The notes beneath the pieces are model-generated. The model worked only from the letters and a program-made list of their open reading frames with translations. It made no database searches and was not told the DNA's origin. From assembly GCA_947474675.1 (NCBI GenBank), contig CANJKA010000005.1, forward strand, positions 1 through 64,000: a stretch of 64,000 nt of DNA, in the 5' to 3' direction. The first letter of the stretch is position 1. Every line of letters begins with the position of its first letter. Shown piece by piece: positions 25,398 through 33,838 of the stretch. Source of the DNA: Flavobacteriales bacterium. GTDB taxonomy: Bacteria > Bacteroidota > Bacteroidia > Flavobacteriales_D > Crocinitomicaceae. A program made the translations under genes and the position numbers.

Positions 25398-26259
25398 AAA
25401 AATCATTACTCAATTGACTGGTGGGTTAGGAAATCAGTTGTTTCAATATGCTATTGCTAGAACAATTTCAATGAGGCAAAATATACCTATGAAAATAGAT
25501 ATATCATTTTTTGAGCATTATGAGTGGCATGAATATAGTTTATCTCCATTTAATATTAAAAAAGAATATGCAAGTAAAGAAGAATGTGATGACATTAAAA
25601 ATGGTAATCATACTATTCTGAATCGACTATTGATTAAATCAAAAAATAATACTGTAGAAGAAAATAATTTTTATTTTGATTCAAAATATCTAGATGTAAA
25701 AGGATCAAAATATTTAATTGGATACTGGCAATCTGAAAAATATTTTAAAGAAATTGAAGAAATTATTCGAAAAGAATTTGAAATTTTAATAGAACCATCT
25801 GATATAAATAAGAAAGTTCTTGATAAAATAAGTGTTGAGAACAGTGTTAGTATTCATATTAGGAGAGGTAATTATGTTACCAATGAAACGGTGAATACAT
25901 TTCATGGAACTTGTTCTTTGGAGTATTATTATTCGGCTATTGATTATTTTAAAGAAAAACTAGAAAACCCTGTATTTTATATTTTTTCAAATGATATGGA
26001 ATGGTGTAAGCAAAATTTAATTTTTGAGGGAAATAAGGTTTTTTTGGATCACAATGACGATAAAACTGATTATGAAGATTTAAGATTGATGAAAAATTGC
26101 AAATACAATATTATTGCAAACAGTACTTTTAGCTGGTGGGCAGCATGGTTAAACAATTACAAAGACAAAGTAATTATAGCACCTAAAAAATGGTTTTCAG
26201 ACGAAAAAGGGCAAAGTCAAATTCAAGATTTATTACCTTTATCTTGGATAGTAATGTAA
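25387..26259 (+). CDS. GT11 family (alpha-1,2-fucosyltransferase-like) glycosyltransferase
   Basis: 290 residues from ATG 25387; an earlier in-frame ATG at 25363 would only add eight residues overlapping the epimerase gene. GT11 motifs are complete: TQLTGGLGNQLFQYAIART at the start, SVSIHIRRGNYV (HxRRGDY-like, here with Asn) in the middle, and NSTFSWWAAWLNNY near the C-terminus. The family transfers L-fucose, or a related sugar from GDP, in alpha-1,2 linkage. The Asn in RRGNY occurs where the family often has Asp. Overlap with the GME-like SDR couples donor synthesis and use. Confidence 0.88.
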   Translation: MKNKKIITQLTGGLGNQLFQYAIARTISMRQNIPMKIDISFFEHYEWHEYSLSPFNIKKEYASKEECDDIKNGNHTILNRLLIKSKNNTVEENNFYFDSKYLDVKGSKYLIGYWQSEKYFKEIEEIIRKEFEILIEPSDINKKVLDKISVENSVSIHIRRGNYVTNETVNTFHGTCSLEYYYSAIDYFKEKLENPVFYIFSNDMEWCKQNLIFEGNKVFLDHNDDKTDYEDLRLMKNCKYNIIANSTFSWWAAWLNNYKDKVIIAPKKWFSDEKGQSQIQDLLPLSWIVM

Positions 26260-26268
26260 TCTATGTAA

Positions 26269-26643
26269 AATTCAATAAGTAGTAGATTTATTTTTAAATT
26301 TTCTAAAAAAAAATACATACAAATAGCAATTATAACAGGTTCGTCAGTTTTAATTGGCTCACAAACAGCTAAATTTTTACATCAAAAAGGATTTTAAGTT
26401 ATGGGGATTGATAATGATATGCATGCGTACTTTTTTGGAAAAGAATTACCTTTCAATTGGAAATCTATCGACGATGTTATTTTTTATTATTTAATCTACG
26501 CTAGTATAAAAGTAGATGTAAAAGGAGACAATGAATTGCAAGGAATGCGAGGTAAACTTACCCCATCTGTATATAAACCAGCTATAATATTTGAACAAAA
26601 GTTGGATATATGTGGATGGTTTGATCTTCACGCGACATACTAA
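26269..26643 (+). pseudogene. Remnant of a CDP-paratose 2-epimerase (RfbE)-like SDR
   Basis: In one frame (26269-26643) the sequence reads QIAIITGSSVLIGSQTAKF, then LHQKGF, then an in-frame TAA at 26395-26397, then VMGIDNDMHAYFFGKE. That is the N-terminal Rossmann segment of RfbE-type epimerases, whose second strand reads GIDNDMRxYFFG. After about residue 60 the similarity is lost and the frame ends at 26643. The piece from ATG 26401 (80 codons) is therefore not a real small gene but the decayed start of an epimerase. Its expected substrate is a CDP-sugar, matching rfbF about 10 kb upstream. Confidence 0.7.
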
Positions 26644-26652
26644 ACATATAAA

Positions 26653-27663
26653 ATGAATTCAGAGAAGGCTTTTGTTACAATCATTTTACCTGTTTATAAT
26701 GCTGAAAAACATTTAAACGAGGCAATTGATAGTATCTTACATCAATCCTACTCTTTTTTTGAATTAGTACTAATAAACGATGGATCGTCTGATAGGTCAG
26801 AAGAGATAATACTAGCGTATTCAGACCGTAGGATCAGGTATATAAAAAATGCTCAAAATATTGGCTTAATTGACACCTTAAATTTAGGATTTTCATTGGC
26901 TCAAGGAAAATACATTGCGCGAATGGATAACGATGATATTGCTCTGCCAGATCGAATTGAAAAACAAGTTGCTTTTCTGGAAAGTAACCCAAATATTGGT
27001 TTATTAGGTTCGGGATACACTATTTTTGGAGATAAAAATGAAGTGGTAAATTATCCAAAAAATAATGACGACTTAAAATTGGCAACTTTATTTTATAACC
27101 CTTTTTGTCACCCTTCTATCATACTTCGAAAGCAAATTATGGATGATAATAATTTACGTTTTAAAAAAGAATATATTCATGCAGAAGAGTACAAGCTATG
27201 GACAGAGTTATTATTCTTAACAGAATGCCATAATTTGGAAGATAATTTATTGATGTATCGTTCACATGCTTCTCAGATTAGTCGGGTTCATCGTCAGGCT
27301 CAATTGGAAAAAACAACCTTGATTCAGAAAGAATATTTAAAGAATGCTGGATTTGAGCTTTCTGATCGAGGCTTCAAATCCATTTTTTCTATAGCAAGTA
27401 AATCAACCTTGAATAATCCAGATGCTGTGTTGGAAAGGTTGGAGAGTTTGGAGAAAGTAGTTAAGCAAAATGAAAAGATCCATTTTTTTAACCACGATAA
27501 ATTAAAACAAAAACTTTCAATCCTTTATAAAAATACGATATTGGAACTATCTAAAATGAATAAATCTATTTATCAGCATTATAGATCTAGTACTTTATCA
27601 AAATCCATACACTGGACATTGAAACAAAAAATTAGAATTGCTTTGCAATTGTTTTCGAGATAA
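26653..27663 (+). CDS. GT2 family glycosyltransferase
   Basis: 336 residues. FVTIILPVYNAEKHLNEAIDSIL (8-30), ELVLINDGSSDRSEEI, and AQGKYIARMDNDDIALPDRIEKQ (DxD-type DNDD) are typical of GT2 transferases of the LgtA/WcaA kind. The second half contains KEYIHAEEYKLWTELL, the ED/AEE catalytic-base region of inverting GT2 enzymes. It begins 9 bases after the SDR remnant and ends 27 bases before a WcaC-like GT4, so it belongs to the same transcription unit. Confidence 0.86.
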   Translation: MNSEKAFVTIILPVYNAEKHLNEAIDSILHQSYSFFELVLINDGSSDRSEEIILAYSDRRIRYIKNAQNIGLIDTLNLGFSLAQGKYIARMDNDDIALPDRIEKQVAFLESNPNIGLLGSGYTIFGDKNEVVNYPKNNDDLKLATLFYNPFCHPSIILRKQIMDDNNLRFKKEYIHAEEYKLWTELLFLTECHNLEDNLLMYRSHASQISRVHRQAQLEKTTLIQKEYLKNAGFELSDRGFKSIFSIASKSTLNNPDAVLERLESLEKVVKQNEKIHFFNHDKLKQKLSILYKNTILELSKMNKSIYQHYRSSTLSKSIHWTLKQKIRIALQLFSR

Positions 27664-27690
27664 TAACAACGAAAAATTATATAATCAAGA

Positions 27691-29001
27691 ATGCGTATAG
27701 TATTAAAAATTGGATCTAAATTTTTACCATTCATGGTTGAATGGTATTCAAGAATGTTAGCTTTTTTTTCTACTCGATCTGTTACGTCAAATTCAATTTC
27801 CATAATCAATACCCAGGATCAAGGAGGAGGGGCAGCTAAGATTGCTTATACAGTTGCAGAATATTCATCGTATAAAGAGCAAATATCATTTTTTGTACAT
27901 GAAAAAAAGAGGAATAACACTGGGATTATTCAATTACCACCAGTATCAAACTCTAAATGGCAATTGAGATTGGATGAAATGGAACGGCTCGGAAGCTGGT
28001 TGGATATTGCTAAGATTGCACCGTTGAAATTATTAAAAGATCCTTTTTTTCAAAAATCAAGCATTGTTCATTTACATAATCTGCACGGTTATTATTTTTC
28101 TTATGCTATTTTACCAGCTTTGATGAGAAAGAGAAAGGTGATCTGGACCCTACACGATGAGCAGCTATTAACAGGACATTGTTCGTGTACACTGAATTGT
28201 ACGAATTGGACGAACGGTTGTGGAGATTGCCCACATTTGGAAACATACCCAGCCATCAAAACGGATAGTACTCAGGCATTACTAGCATATAAAAAAAGAT
28301 GGTTAAAAAAAATAAATCCTTTGATTGTTTGCCCGTCGCATTGGTTGAGCAATCGTGTAAAAATTGCTTTTCCATTTTTGAAGCAGATACATGTAATTCC
28401 AAATGGTGTTGATACCGATTTGTATATTCCAACTGATGATAAGAAGAAGTTGAGAGCCAAATTAAACTTACCAATTGATGCTTTTTTGATATTATTTGCA
28501 GCTGAGTTATCAACCTCAAATCCTTTTAAAGGAGGTAATATACTAAATGAGATTGTAGTTGATGGATTTCAGGACTCTACTTTTGTTGTTACAATTGGAG
28601 GAAAGACTAAAAAGCAATCTGATCACCACTTACCTTATGGTTATATAAATAATGAGTTGGAAATGTCAAATTTATTTGCGGCATCTGATTTAATGATTTA
28701 TCCTACACAAGCTGATAATTTACCTTTGGTTGTTTTGGAAGCGATGAGTTGTGGATTACCTGTCGTTGCTTCAAAAGTTGGCGGAATTCCTGAGATTATT
28801 GATGATGAAATAAATGGTTTCTTAATTGATAATTATCATCATAAAATTGATTTTCAAGATGTGATTTTAAAATATAAAAGTTATTCCGAGGAAGAAAAGA
28901 CGAAGATTTCATCTAACGCTCGATTAACAATTGAAAAATATTTTTCAAAGACGGAGATGATTAATTTATACGACGAACTTTATTTAACATGTTTATCCTG
29001 A
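27691..29001 (+). CDS. WcaC-like GT4 family glycosyltransferase
   Basis: 436 residues, GT-B fold. INTQDQGGGAAKIAYTVAEY (about 39-58) is the acceptor-side loop. SIVHLHNLHGYYFSYAIL, VIWTLHDEQLLTGHCSC and the Cys-rich CTNWTNGCGDCPHLETYP (about 170-188) are hallmarks of the WcaC-like group. VIPNGVDTDLY and LPLVVLEAMSCGLPVVASKVGGIPEI (with E-x7-E) form the donor domain. The cysteine cluster (five Cys within about 18 residues) is a possible metal site or disulfide set. It is the last gene before a 132-base gap with a TAGATTTG box, so it may end one transcription unit. Confidence 0.86.
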   Translation: MRIVLKIGSKFLPFMVEWYSRMLAFFSTRSVTSNSISIINTQDQGGGAAKIAYTVAEYSSYKEQISFFVHEKKRNNTGIIQLPPVSNSKWQLRLDEMERLGSWLDIAKIAPLKLLKDPFFQKSSIVHLHNLHGYYFSYAILPALMRKRKVIWTLHDEQLLTGHCSCTLNCTNWTNGCGDCPHLETYPAIKTDSTQALLAYKKRWLKKINPLIVCPSHWLSNRVKIAFPFLKQIHVIPNGVDTDLYIPTDDKKKLRAKLNLPIDAFLILFAAELSTSNPFKGGNILNEIVVDGFQDSTFVVTIGGKTKKQSDHHLPYGYINNELEMSNLFAASDLMIYPTQADNLPLVVLEAMSCGLPVVASKVGGIPEIIDDEINGFLIDNYHHKIDFQDVILKYKSYSEEEKTKISSNARLTIEKYFSKTEMINLYDELYLTCLS

Positions 29002-29105
29002 TATTATTACTTTGATTTATTTTTACCTAGGGATAAATAATCTAATTCGGGGAAAATATAGCGAATAAATGAAGAAAAAATAATAAGATAACTCAATAAG
29101 TTTAC

Positions 29106-29113
29106 TAGATTTG
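29106..29113 (+). promoter_or_regulatory. Bacteroidetes-type -7 box (TAGATTTG)
   Basis: TAGATTTG matches the TAnnTTTG -7 consensus of Bacteroidetes sigma-ABfr promoters and lies 20 bases before the ATG at 29134, after a 132-base gap. The same TAGATTTGTTAA string occurs at 48995-49006 before another gene. No TTG/TTTG -33 element at 17-23 bases spacing is visible, which lowers confidence. Confidence 0.35.
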
Positions 29114-29133
29114 TTAACAAAACCCTATTATTA

Positions 29134-30111
29134 ATGAAAAACATACTTATTACAGGAGTTGCAGGAATGATTGGATCTCATTTATTAGACGAGATGCTTG
29201 ATTTAGAATACAATATTATCGGTATTGATAATTTAAGTTTCGGTAACATTGAAAATATTTCTCATAATCTTGCTCATCCTAATTTTAAATTTTATAATGT
29301 TGACATCAATGATTTTGAAACATTAAAAATATTAGGAAGAGACATTGATACAATTATTCATTTGGCTGCCTATAAAAAAATAGGTGAAAAAGATGAAGCG
29401 ATGCCTACTTTTACAATAAATTGTAAAGGAACAGAAAATATATTTGAAGTTGCTAAAATGTGGGGATCTAAAGTTGTTTTCGCATCTACGTCTGATGTTT
29501 ACGGGATGTCTCCAGATTTACCTTTGAACGAAGATGGAGACCTATTGTTAGGACCAAGTATGATTAAAAGATGGAGTTATGCAGTTTCTAAGTTATATGG
29601 GGAACAATTAGCATTTGCTTATTATCATGATTACAAGGTACCAATTGTTGTTATACGTTATTTTGGAGGATTTAGTCCTAGATCTAAATTTGCCTGGAGT
29701 GGAGGTCATGTTCCGATATTCATTCGTGCGGTTTTAGAGGATAAAGAATTGATTGTACACGGAGATGGAACTCAAACAAGATCTATGGGATTTGTTTCAG
29801 ATTTAGTCGATGGTACTATTTTAGCATTAGAAAGTGAAAAAGCAATTGGTGAAATTATAAACATTGGAAACGATGAAGAATTAAGTATCATTGATACTGC
29901 AGATTTAATATATGAAATTGCTCAAACAGGGAATGATAAAAAAATAAAGTTTGTACCTATGAGTGAGGTTTTTGGGAAGTATAAAGATATTATGAGAAGA
30001 ATTCCAGATCTTTCAAAAGCGAAACGAATTTTAGGATACGAACCTAAAGTGAAATTAGAAAATGCAATAAAAGAGACGATTGCAGAAATTAACTCTTCTA
30101 AAAAACAATGA
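29134..30111 (+). CDS. NAD-dependent nucleotide-sugar epimerase/decarboxylase-like SDR
   Basis: 325 residues. ILITGVAGMIGSHLLDEML (4-22) is the NAD site, IIHLAAYKKIGEKDEAMPTF resembles UDP-sugar epimerases, and VVFASTSDVYG with SYAVSKLYGEQLAF gives an intact Ser and Y-x3-K set. VIRYFGGFSPRSKFAWSGGHVPIFI and FVSDLVDGTILAL are like UDP-glucose 4-epimerase and UDP-glucuronate decarboxylase relatives. The precise reaction is unknown. The gene overlaps the next GT2 by four bases (ATGA at 30108-30111), suggesting that the GT2 uses the product. Confidence 0.78.
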   Translation: MKNILITGVAGMIGSHLLDEMLDLEYNIIGIDNLSFGNIENISHNLAHPNFKFYNVDINDFETLKILGRDIDTIIHLAAYKKIGEKDEAMPTFTINCKGTENIFEVAKMWGSKVVFASTSDVYGMSPDLPLNEDGDLLLGPSMIKRWSYAVSKLYGEQLAFAYYHDYKVPIVVIRYFGGFSPRSKFAWSGGHVPIFIRAVLEDKELIVHGDGTQTRSMGFVSDLVDGTILALESEKAIGEIINIGNDEELSIIDTADLIYEIAQTGNDKKIKFVPMSEVFGKYKDIMRRIPDLSKAKRILGYEPKVKLENAIKETIAEINSSKKQ

Positions 30112-30842
30112 TTTATGTTGTAATACCTATCTTCAATGAAGAAGAAAATATTCCTAATTTAAAAAATGAATTAAGTAATTATTCTTTTGATGATTCTTTT
30201 TTAATTGTGTTTTCTGATGATGGATCAACAGATGGAACAAAAGACGCCATTGAAGAGAATTTCGACTCAGGAAGTTTTGTTATAATTGGTGATGGCATTA
30301 ATAGAGGTCCAGGGGCAGCATTTAATAATGGTTTTTATTGGGTGTTAGATCATTCTACAAGTGATTCAGATATTGTTGTTACAATTGAATCGGACTGTAC
30401 ATCAGATTTATCAATATTACCTGAAATGATATTTTTAAATAAAATTAAATATGATTTAGTATTAGCTTCTGTTTATGCACAAGGAGGAGGTTTTGATTCT
30501 ACTGGATTTTTCAGAAAACTGATATCTTCAGTTGCTAATTTAATGTATCGTTTTGCTTTTAACATTAAGGTACAGACAATTAGCTCTTTTTATAGAGTTT
30601 ATAAAATCTCTTTACTTAGAAATATAGATTCAAAATTTGGAACTATTATCAATGAAAATGGATTCATTTGTATGTTAGAGATTTTATCAAAATCAATACA
30701 TTGTGAAGCTAAAATTATAGAAGTTCCAATGGTTTTAAAATCTACTAAGAGATTGGGGAAATCTAAAATGAAGATAGTCAAAACAACAATTGATTATTTA
30801 AAATTTTTATTTAAACTGAAATTTAAAAAGTTTTCAAAATAA
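30108..30842 (+). CDS. GT2 family glycosyltransferase, DPM1-like soluble type
   Basis: 244 residues, no membrane helix. VVIPIFNEEENIPNLKNEL (4-22), VFSDDGSTDGTKDAIEENF, NRGPGAAFNNGFYW and TIESDCTSDLSILPEMI (acidic SD in place of the usual DAD) follow the dolichyl-phosphate-mannose-synthase order. SSFYRVYKISLLRNI matches the region QTGFRxYR in that group. It may synthesise a polyprenyl-phosphate sugar or extend the glycan. It overlaps the previous SDR by four bases, and the next GT2 is 4 bases away. Confidence 0.8.
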   Translation: MIYVVIPIFNEEENIPNLKNELSNYSFDDSFLIVFSDDGSTDGTKDAIEENFDSGSFVIIGDGINRGPGAAFNNGFYWVLDHSTSDSDIVVTIESDCTSDLSILPEMIFLNKIKYDLVLASVYAQGGGFDSTGFFRKLISSVANLMYRFAFNIKVQTISSFYRVYKISLLRNIDSKFGTIINENGFICMLEILSKSIHCEAKIIEVPMVLKSTKRLGKSKMKIVKTTIDYLKFLFKLKFKKFSK

Positions 30843-30846
30843 TTCG

Positions 30847-31695
30847 ATGTGTACATTTTCAATTATCACACCTGTTTATAACAACATTGAATATATTGAA
30901 AAGTGTATCTTAAATGTAATTTCACAGGGTAAACATTCCTTAGAGCACTTAATTATAGATGGAGGAAGTTCAGATGGAACAGTTCAAATAATTCAAAAAT
31001 ACGCTTTACAATATTCACATATTAGTTGGGTGTCTGAAAAAGATAAAGGACAATCAGATGCCATGAATAAAGGAATTAAATTGGCAAAAGGTGAATTTAT
31101 TAGCTTTTTAAATGTTGATGACTATTATTCTTTAGGTACTTTAAATGAAGTATCTACAATTATTTCAAATAATACATTGCTTTCTTTTATTGTTGGAAAT
31201 TGTAATGTTTGGGATGAAAAAAACGAATTGATATACGTTAATAGACCTCGAAAATTAAAACCCTGGCATATTTTAGGAGGATCTTGTTTCCCTGTCAATC
31301 CTTCCGCCTATTTTTATAAAAAAGAAATTCATGATATTGTTGGAGGCTACAATGAAGAAAATCACTTTAGCATGGATCTTGAGTTTTTGATTGAAACTTC
31401 GTTTGTTACTGAAATGAATTATTATCCAAGGAATTGGGGTAATTTCAGGGTTTTACCCTTTGCTAAAACTGGCAATGATCAGATCAATGGAACATTAGAA
31501 CAAAAAAAGAATGTTTTATTGAATAAATATATAAGGAAGAGTAATCTAAAATTGTATTTATTAACCTATTCAGTTAAATTTAGTAAAAGTAGTAAGAAGA
31601 AAATTCACTTGCTTATTAAATTATTAATGTTACCTTTTAAAATGGTATATTGGAAAATAAGGAAATCTTTTTTTAGTAGAATTACTATCTTATAG
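30847..31695 (+). CDS. GT2 family glycosyltransferase (WcaA-like)
   Basis: 282 residues. FSIITPVYNNIEYIEKCILNVI (4-25), HLIIDGGSSDGTVQIIQKY, WVSEKDKGQSDAMNKGIKLAKGEF and FLNVDDYYSLGTL (metal-binding NVDDYY) identify the GT2 subgroup with DGGSxDGT and SExDxGQxDAxNKG motifs, widely found in O-antigen clusters. The acceptor side ends in a Lys-rich tail that may bind membrane phospholipid. It lies 4 bases after the previous GT2 and 30 bases before the next. Confidence 0.88.
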   Translation: MCTFSIITPVYNNIEYIEKCILNVISQGKHSLEHLIIDGGSSDGTVQIIQKYALQYSHISWVSEKDKGQSDAMNKGIKLAKGEFISFLNVDDYYSLGTLNEVSTIISNNTLLSFIVGNCNVWDEKNELIYVNRPRKLKPWHILGGSCFPVNPSAYFYKKEIHDIVGGYNEENHFSMDLEFLIETSFVTEMNYYPRNWGNFRVLPFAKTGNDQINGTLEQKKNVLLNKYIRKSNLKLYLLTYSVKFSKSSKKKIHLLIKLLMLPFKMVYWKIRKSFFSRITIL

Positions 31696-31725
31696 TATTA
31701 GTAAAATTTAATTTAAAAATTTAAT

Positions 31726-32709
31726 ATGAAGAGTGTCTCAATTATAATTTGTTTTTATAAAGGTGAAAATAGAATTGCTAAAACAATTGCACATTTGAAG
31801 AAAATTAATTTGGAAGGGATTGAAAATGTGGAGCTTTTGCTTATTGACAATAATTCACCAGATAATTCTAGAAATGTAATTGAATCTGAATTAAAAGATT
31901 TTTCAAGGTTTTCATGGAGAATAATTAATGAGACTAAGCCAGGACAAACTTTTGCAAGAATTCGAGGTATAAAAGAATCAAAATACGAATGTATTCTATT
32001 TTGTGATGAAGACAATTGGATTTCTTATGACTATCTGAACATTGGATTAAAAATATTGAATGAAAATAAAAAAATAGGTGTTTTAGGAGGGTTTGGAATT
32101 GTTGTGTCTGATGTAGAAATACCCGAATGGTTTGAAAAAAATAAAGCATATTATGCTGTTGGACCACAAATGCCTCAATCTGGTGAAGTAAAAGATAGTC
32201 GCAATACCGTTTATGGAGCTGGTATGTTTGTTAGACGAGAAGCAATTGAAGGATTATTTGAAAAAGGATTTTATTTTTATACTACTGGTAGACTTCCAAG
32301 TAAACTTTCTTCAGGTGACGACAGTGAACTATGTTTAGCTATTAAAATTTCAGGTTATTCTATCTGGTATGATGACAGATTGGTTTTTCATCATGATATT
32401 TCTCCGGATAGATTAAACCTTAATTATGTCGAACGAATATTAGAAGGCGACGCTGAATCAAATTATGTAATTAGATTTTATAGAGAATTTATTAATGGAT
32501 ATGTGCCTAAAGTAAATAACTATTTTTGGATGAAAGAATTTTTATACTCTCTGAAAGATTTCATGATAGGATTGATTAAATATCCGAATAAAATTTCAAT
32601 CAGTAGAAATTTTAATTTTTCAAAATATCTTTTATTAAGAAGAAAAAAATATAATGATGATGTTCGTAATATTGTTATTATTTGTAAATCTTTGACTTCA
32701 CATAAATAA
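31726..32709 (+). CDS. GT2 family glycosyltransferase
   Basis: 327 residues. VSIIICFYKGENRIAKTIAHL (4-24), LLLIDNNSPDNSRNVI, NETKPGQTFARIRGI and FCDEDNWISYDYL (metal-binding DED) mark the GT-A domain. SSGDDSELCLAIKISGYSIWYDDRLVFHH holds the catalytic-base region (GDDSELC). The KPGQxxARxRGI motif is seen in a GT2 subgroup that handles branched or late sugars, though the donor is unknown. It is the last gene before a 179-base gap with a small inverted repeat. Confidence 0.85.
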   Translation: MKSVSIIICFYKGENRIAKTIAHLKKINLEGIENVELLLIDNNSPDNSRNVIESELKDFSRFSWRIINETKPGQTFARIRGIKESKYECILFCDEDNWISYDYLNIGLKILNENKKIGVLGGFGIVVSDVEIPEWFEKNKAYYAVGPQMPQSGEVKDSRNTVYGAGMFVRREAIEGLFEKGFYFYTTGRLPSKLSSGDDSELCLAIKISGYSIWYDDRLVFHHDISPDRLNLNYVERILEGDAESNYVIRFYREFINGYVPKVNNYFWMKEFLYSLKDFMIGLIKYPNKISISRNFNFSKYLLLRRKKYNDDVRNIVIICKSLTSHK

Positions 32710-32734
32710 TTTTAAAAAGGCAATTTATTTCGTG

Positions 32735-32856
32735 GCTGCTTCGCAATCTAAATGACAATTAAAAAGAATAAAAAAATATGAATAAGCCATGAGCGAAAAA
32801 CATCACCAACACCGATGAATTTTAAATGGCGATACCATATGATACCGCGAAGCAGC
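32735..32856. repeat. Small inverted-repeat element between GT2 and methyltransferase genes
   Basis: GCTGCTTCGC (32735-32744) and its exact reverse complement GCGAAGCAGC (32847-32856) bracket about 100 bases in the 179-base gap 32710-32888. The arms are GC-rich against an AT-rich background, as expected for an interspersed palindromic repeat rather than a chance match. No coding sequence is seen in the gap. Confidence 0.45.
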
Positions 32857-32888
32857 ATCGTAGATAATTAAAAACAAATAAAATACAT

Positions 32889-33809
32889 ATGAAAAGGAAA
32901 GTAATAAATTTCATCAATAAACTTCCATATATCAGAGGGATTGTTAGGGATCTAAATGAGTATAAATATATTAATAGGTTCGCTCCTGGTCATTACCATA
33001 ACCCAATTCCAAATAGAGAAGAAATTGAGAACCATTATAATTCGTTGAAAGAAGAAATAAGAGATATTGATTATGATTTTAAAAATCAAGAAGGAATTTT
33101 AACTGATTTACTTCCTTTTTATAAAGAAATGCCATGGGATTTCAATAACGACTCTAATAATAAGGGGTTTAGATATAAAAATGAAGAATCATATTACCGT
33201 TATTCTGATGCTGTGTTTTTATATTTATTAATGCGAAAATACGAACCAAAGAAAATTATCGAAGTTGGTTCTGGCTTTTCATCTGCAATTATGTTAGATA
33301 CAAACGATTTATTTTTTAAAGATAATCGAATTAAATTTACTTTTGTGGAGCCTAATCCACAAGATCGTTTAGATGGTTTAATAAATGCTGAAGATCGAGT
33401 AAATTGTCAAATTTATGCTTCAAAAGTACAAGATGTAGATTTGGCTATTTACAAAGAATTAAAAGAAAATGATATTTTATTTATAGATTCATCTCATTTA
33501 AGTAAAGCTGGAAGTGATTTAAATTTTATATTATTTGAAATTTTACCAATTTTGAATAAGGGGGTTATTATTCATTTTCATGACATTTTCTTCCCTTTTG
33601 ATTATCCGAAAGATTGGTTGACCAAAGAGAGATTTTTTTGGAATGAATGTTATTTATTAAGAGCTTTTTTAATGAATAACAAAGATTATGGTATAGTGTT
33701 TTTTAATTCAGCAGCTCATAAATTTCATACTGATTTTTTATCGAAAGAAATGCCTGAAGTTATCATTGATCATGAACATTGTGGGGCTTTATGGATTCAG
33801 AAAAAATAA
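32889..33809 (+). CDS. Class I SAM-dependent methyltransferase (Methyltransf_24-like)
   Basis: 306 residues. The SAM site is KKIIEVGSGFSSAIMLDTNDL (about 118-138), FTFVEPNPQDRL is strand 2, NDILFIDSSHLSKAGSDLN (about 198-216) carries the Asp-Ser-Ser-His active region, and GVIIHFHDIFFPFDYP the metal- or substrate-binding HFHD. These are characteristic of Methyltransf_24-type enzymes found in surface glycan clusters. It probably methylates a glycan sugar hydroxyl. It begins 179 bases after the previous gene and the next GT2 follows after 29 bases. Confidence 0.82.
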   Translation: MKRKVINFINKLPYIRGIVRDLNEYKYINRFAPGHYHNPIPNREEIENHYNSLKEEIRDIDYDFKNQEGILTDLLPFYKEMPWDFNNDSNNKGFRYKNEESYYRYSDAVFLYLLMRKYEPKKIIEVGSGFSSAIMLDTNDLFFKDNRIKFTFVEPNPQDRLDGLINAEDRVNCQIYASKVQDVDLAIYKELKENDILFIDSSHLSKAGSDLNFILFEILPILNKGVIIHFHDIFFPFDYPKDWLTKERFFWNECYLLRAFLMNNKDYGIVFFNSAAHKFHTDFLSKEMPEVIIDHEHCGALWIQKK

Positions 33810-33838
33810 AAAGAATAAAAGCAGTAGAATTATAACGT

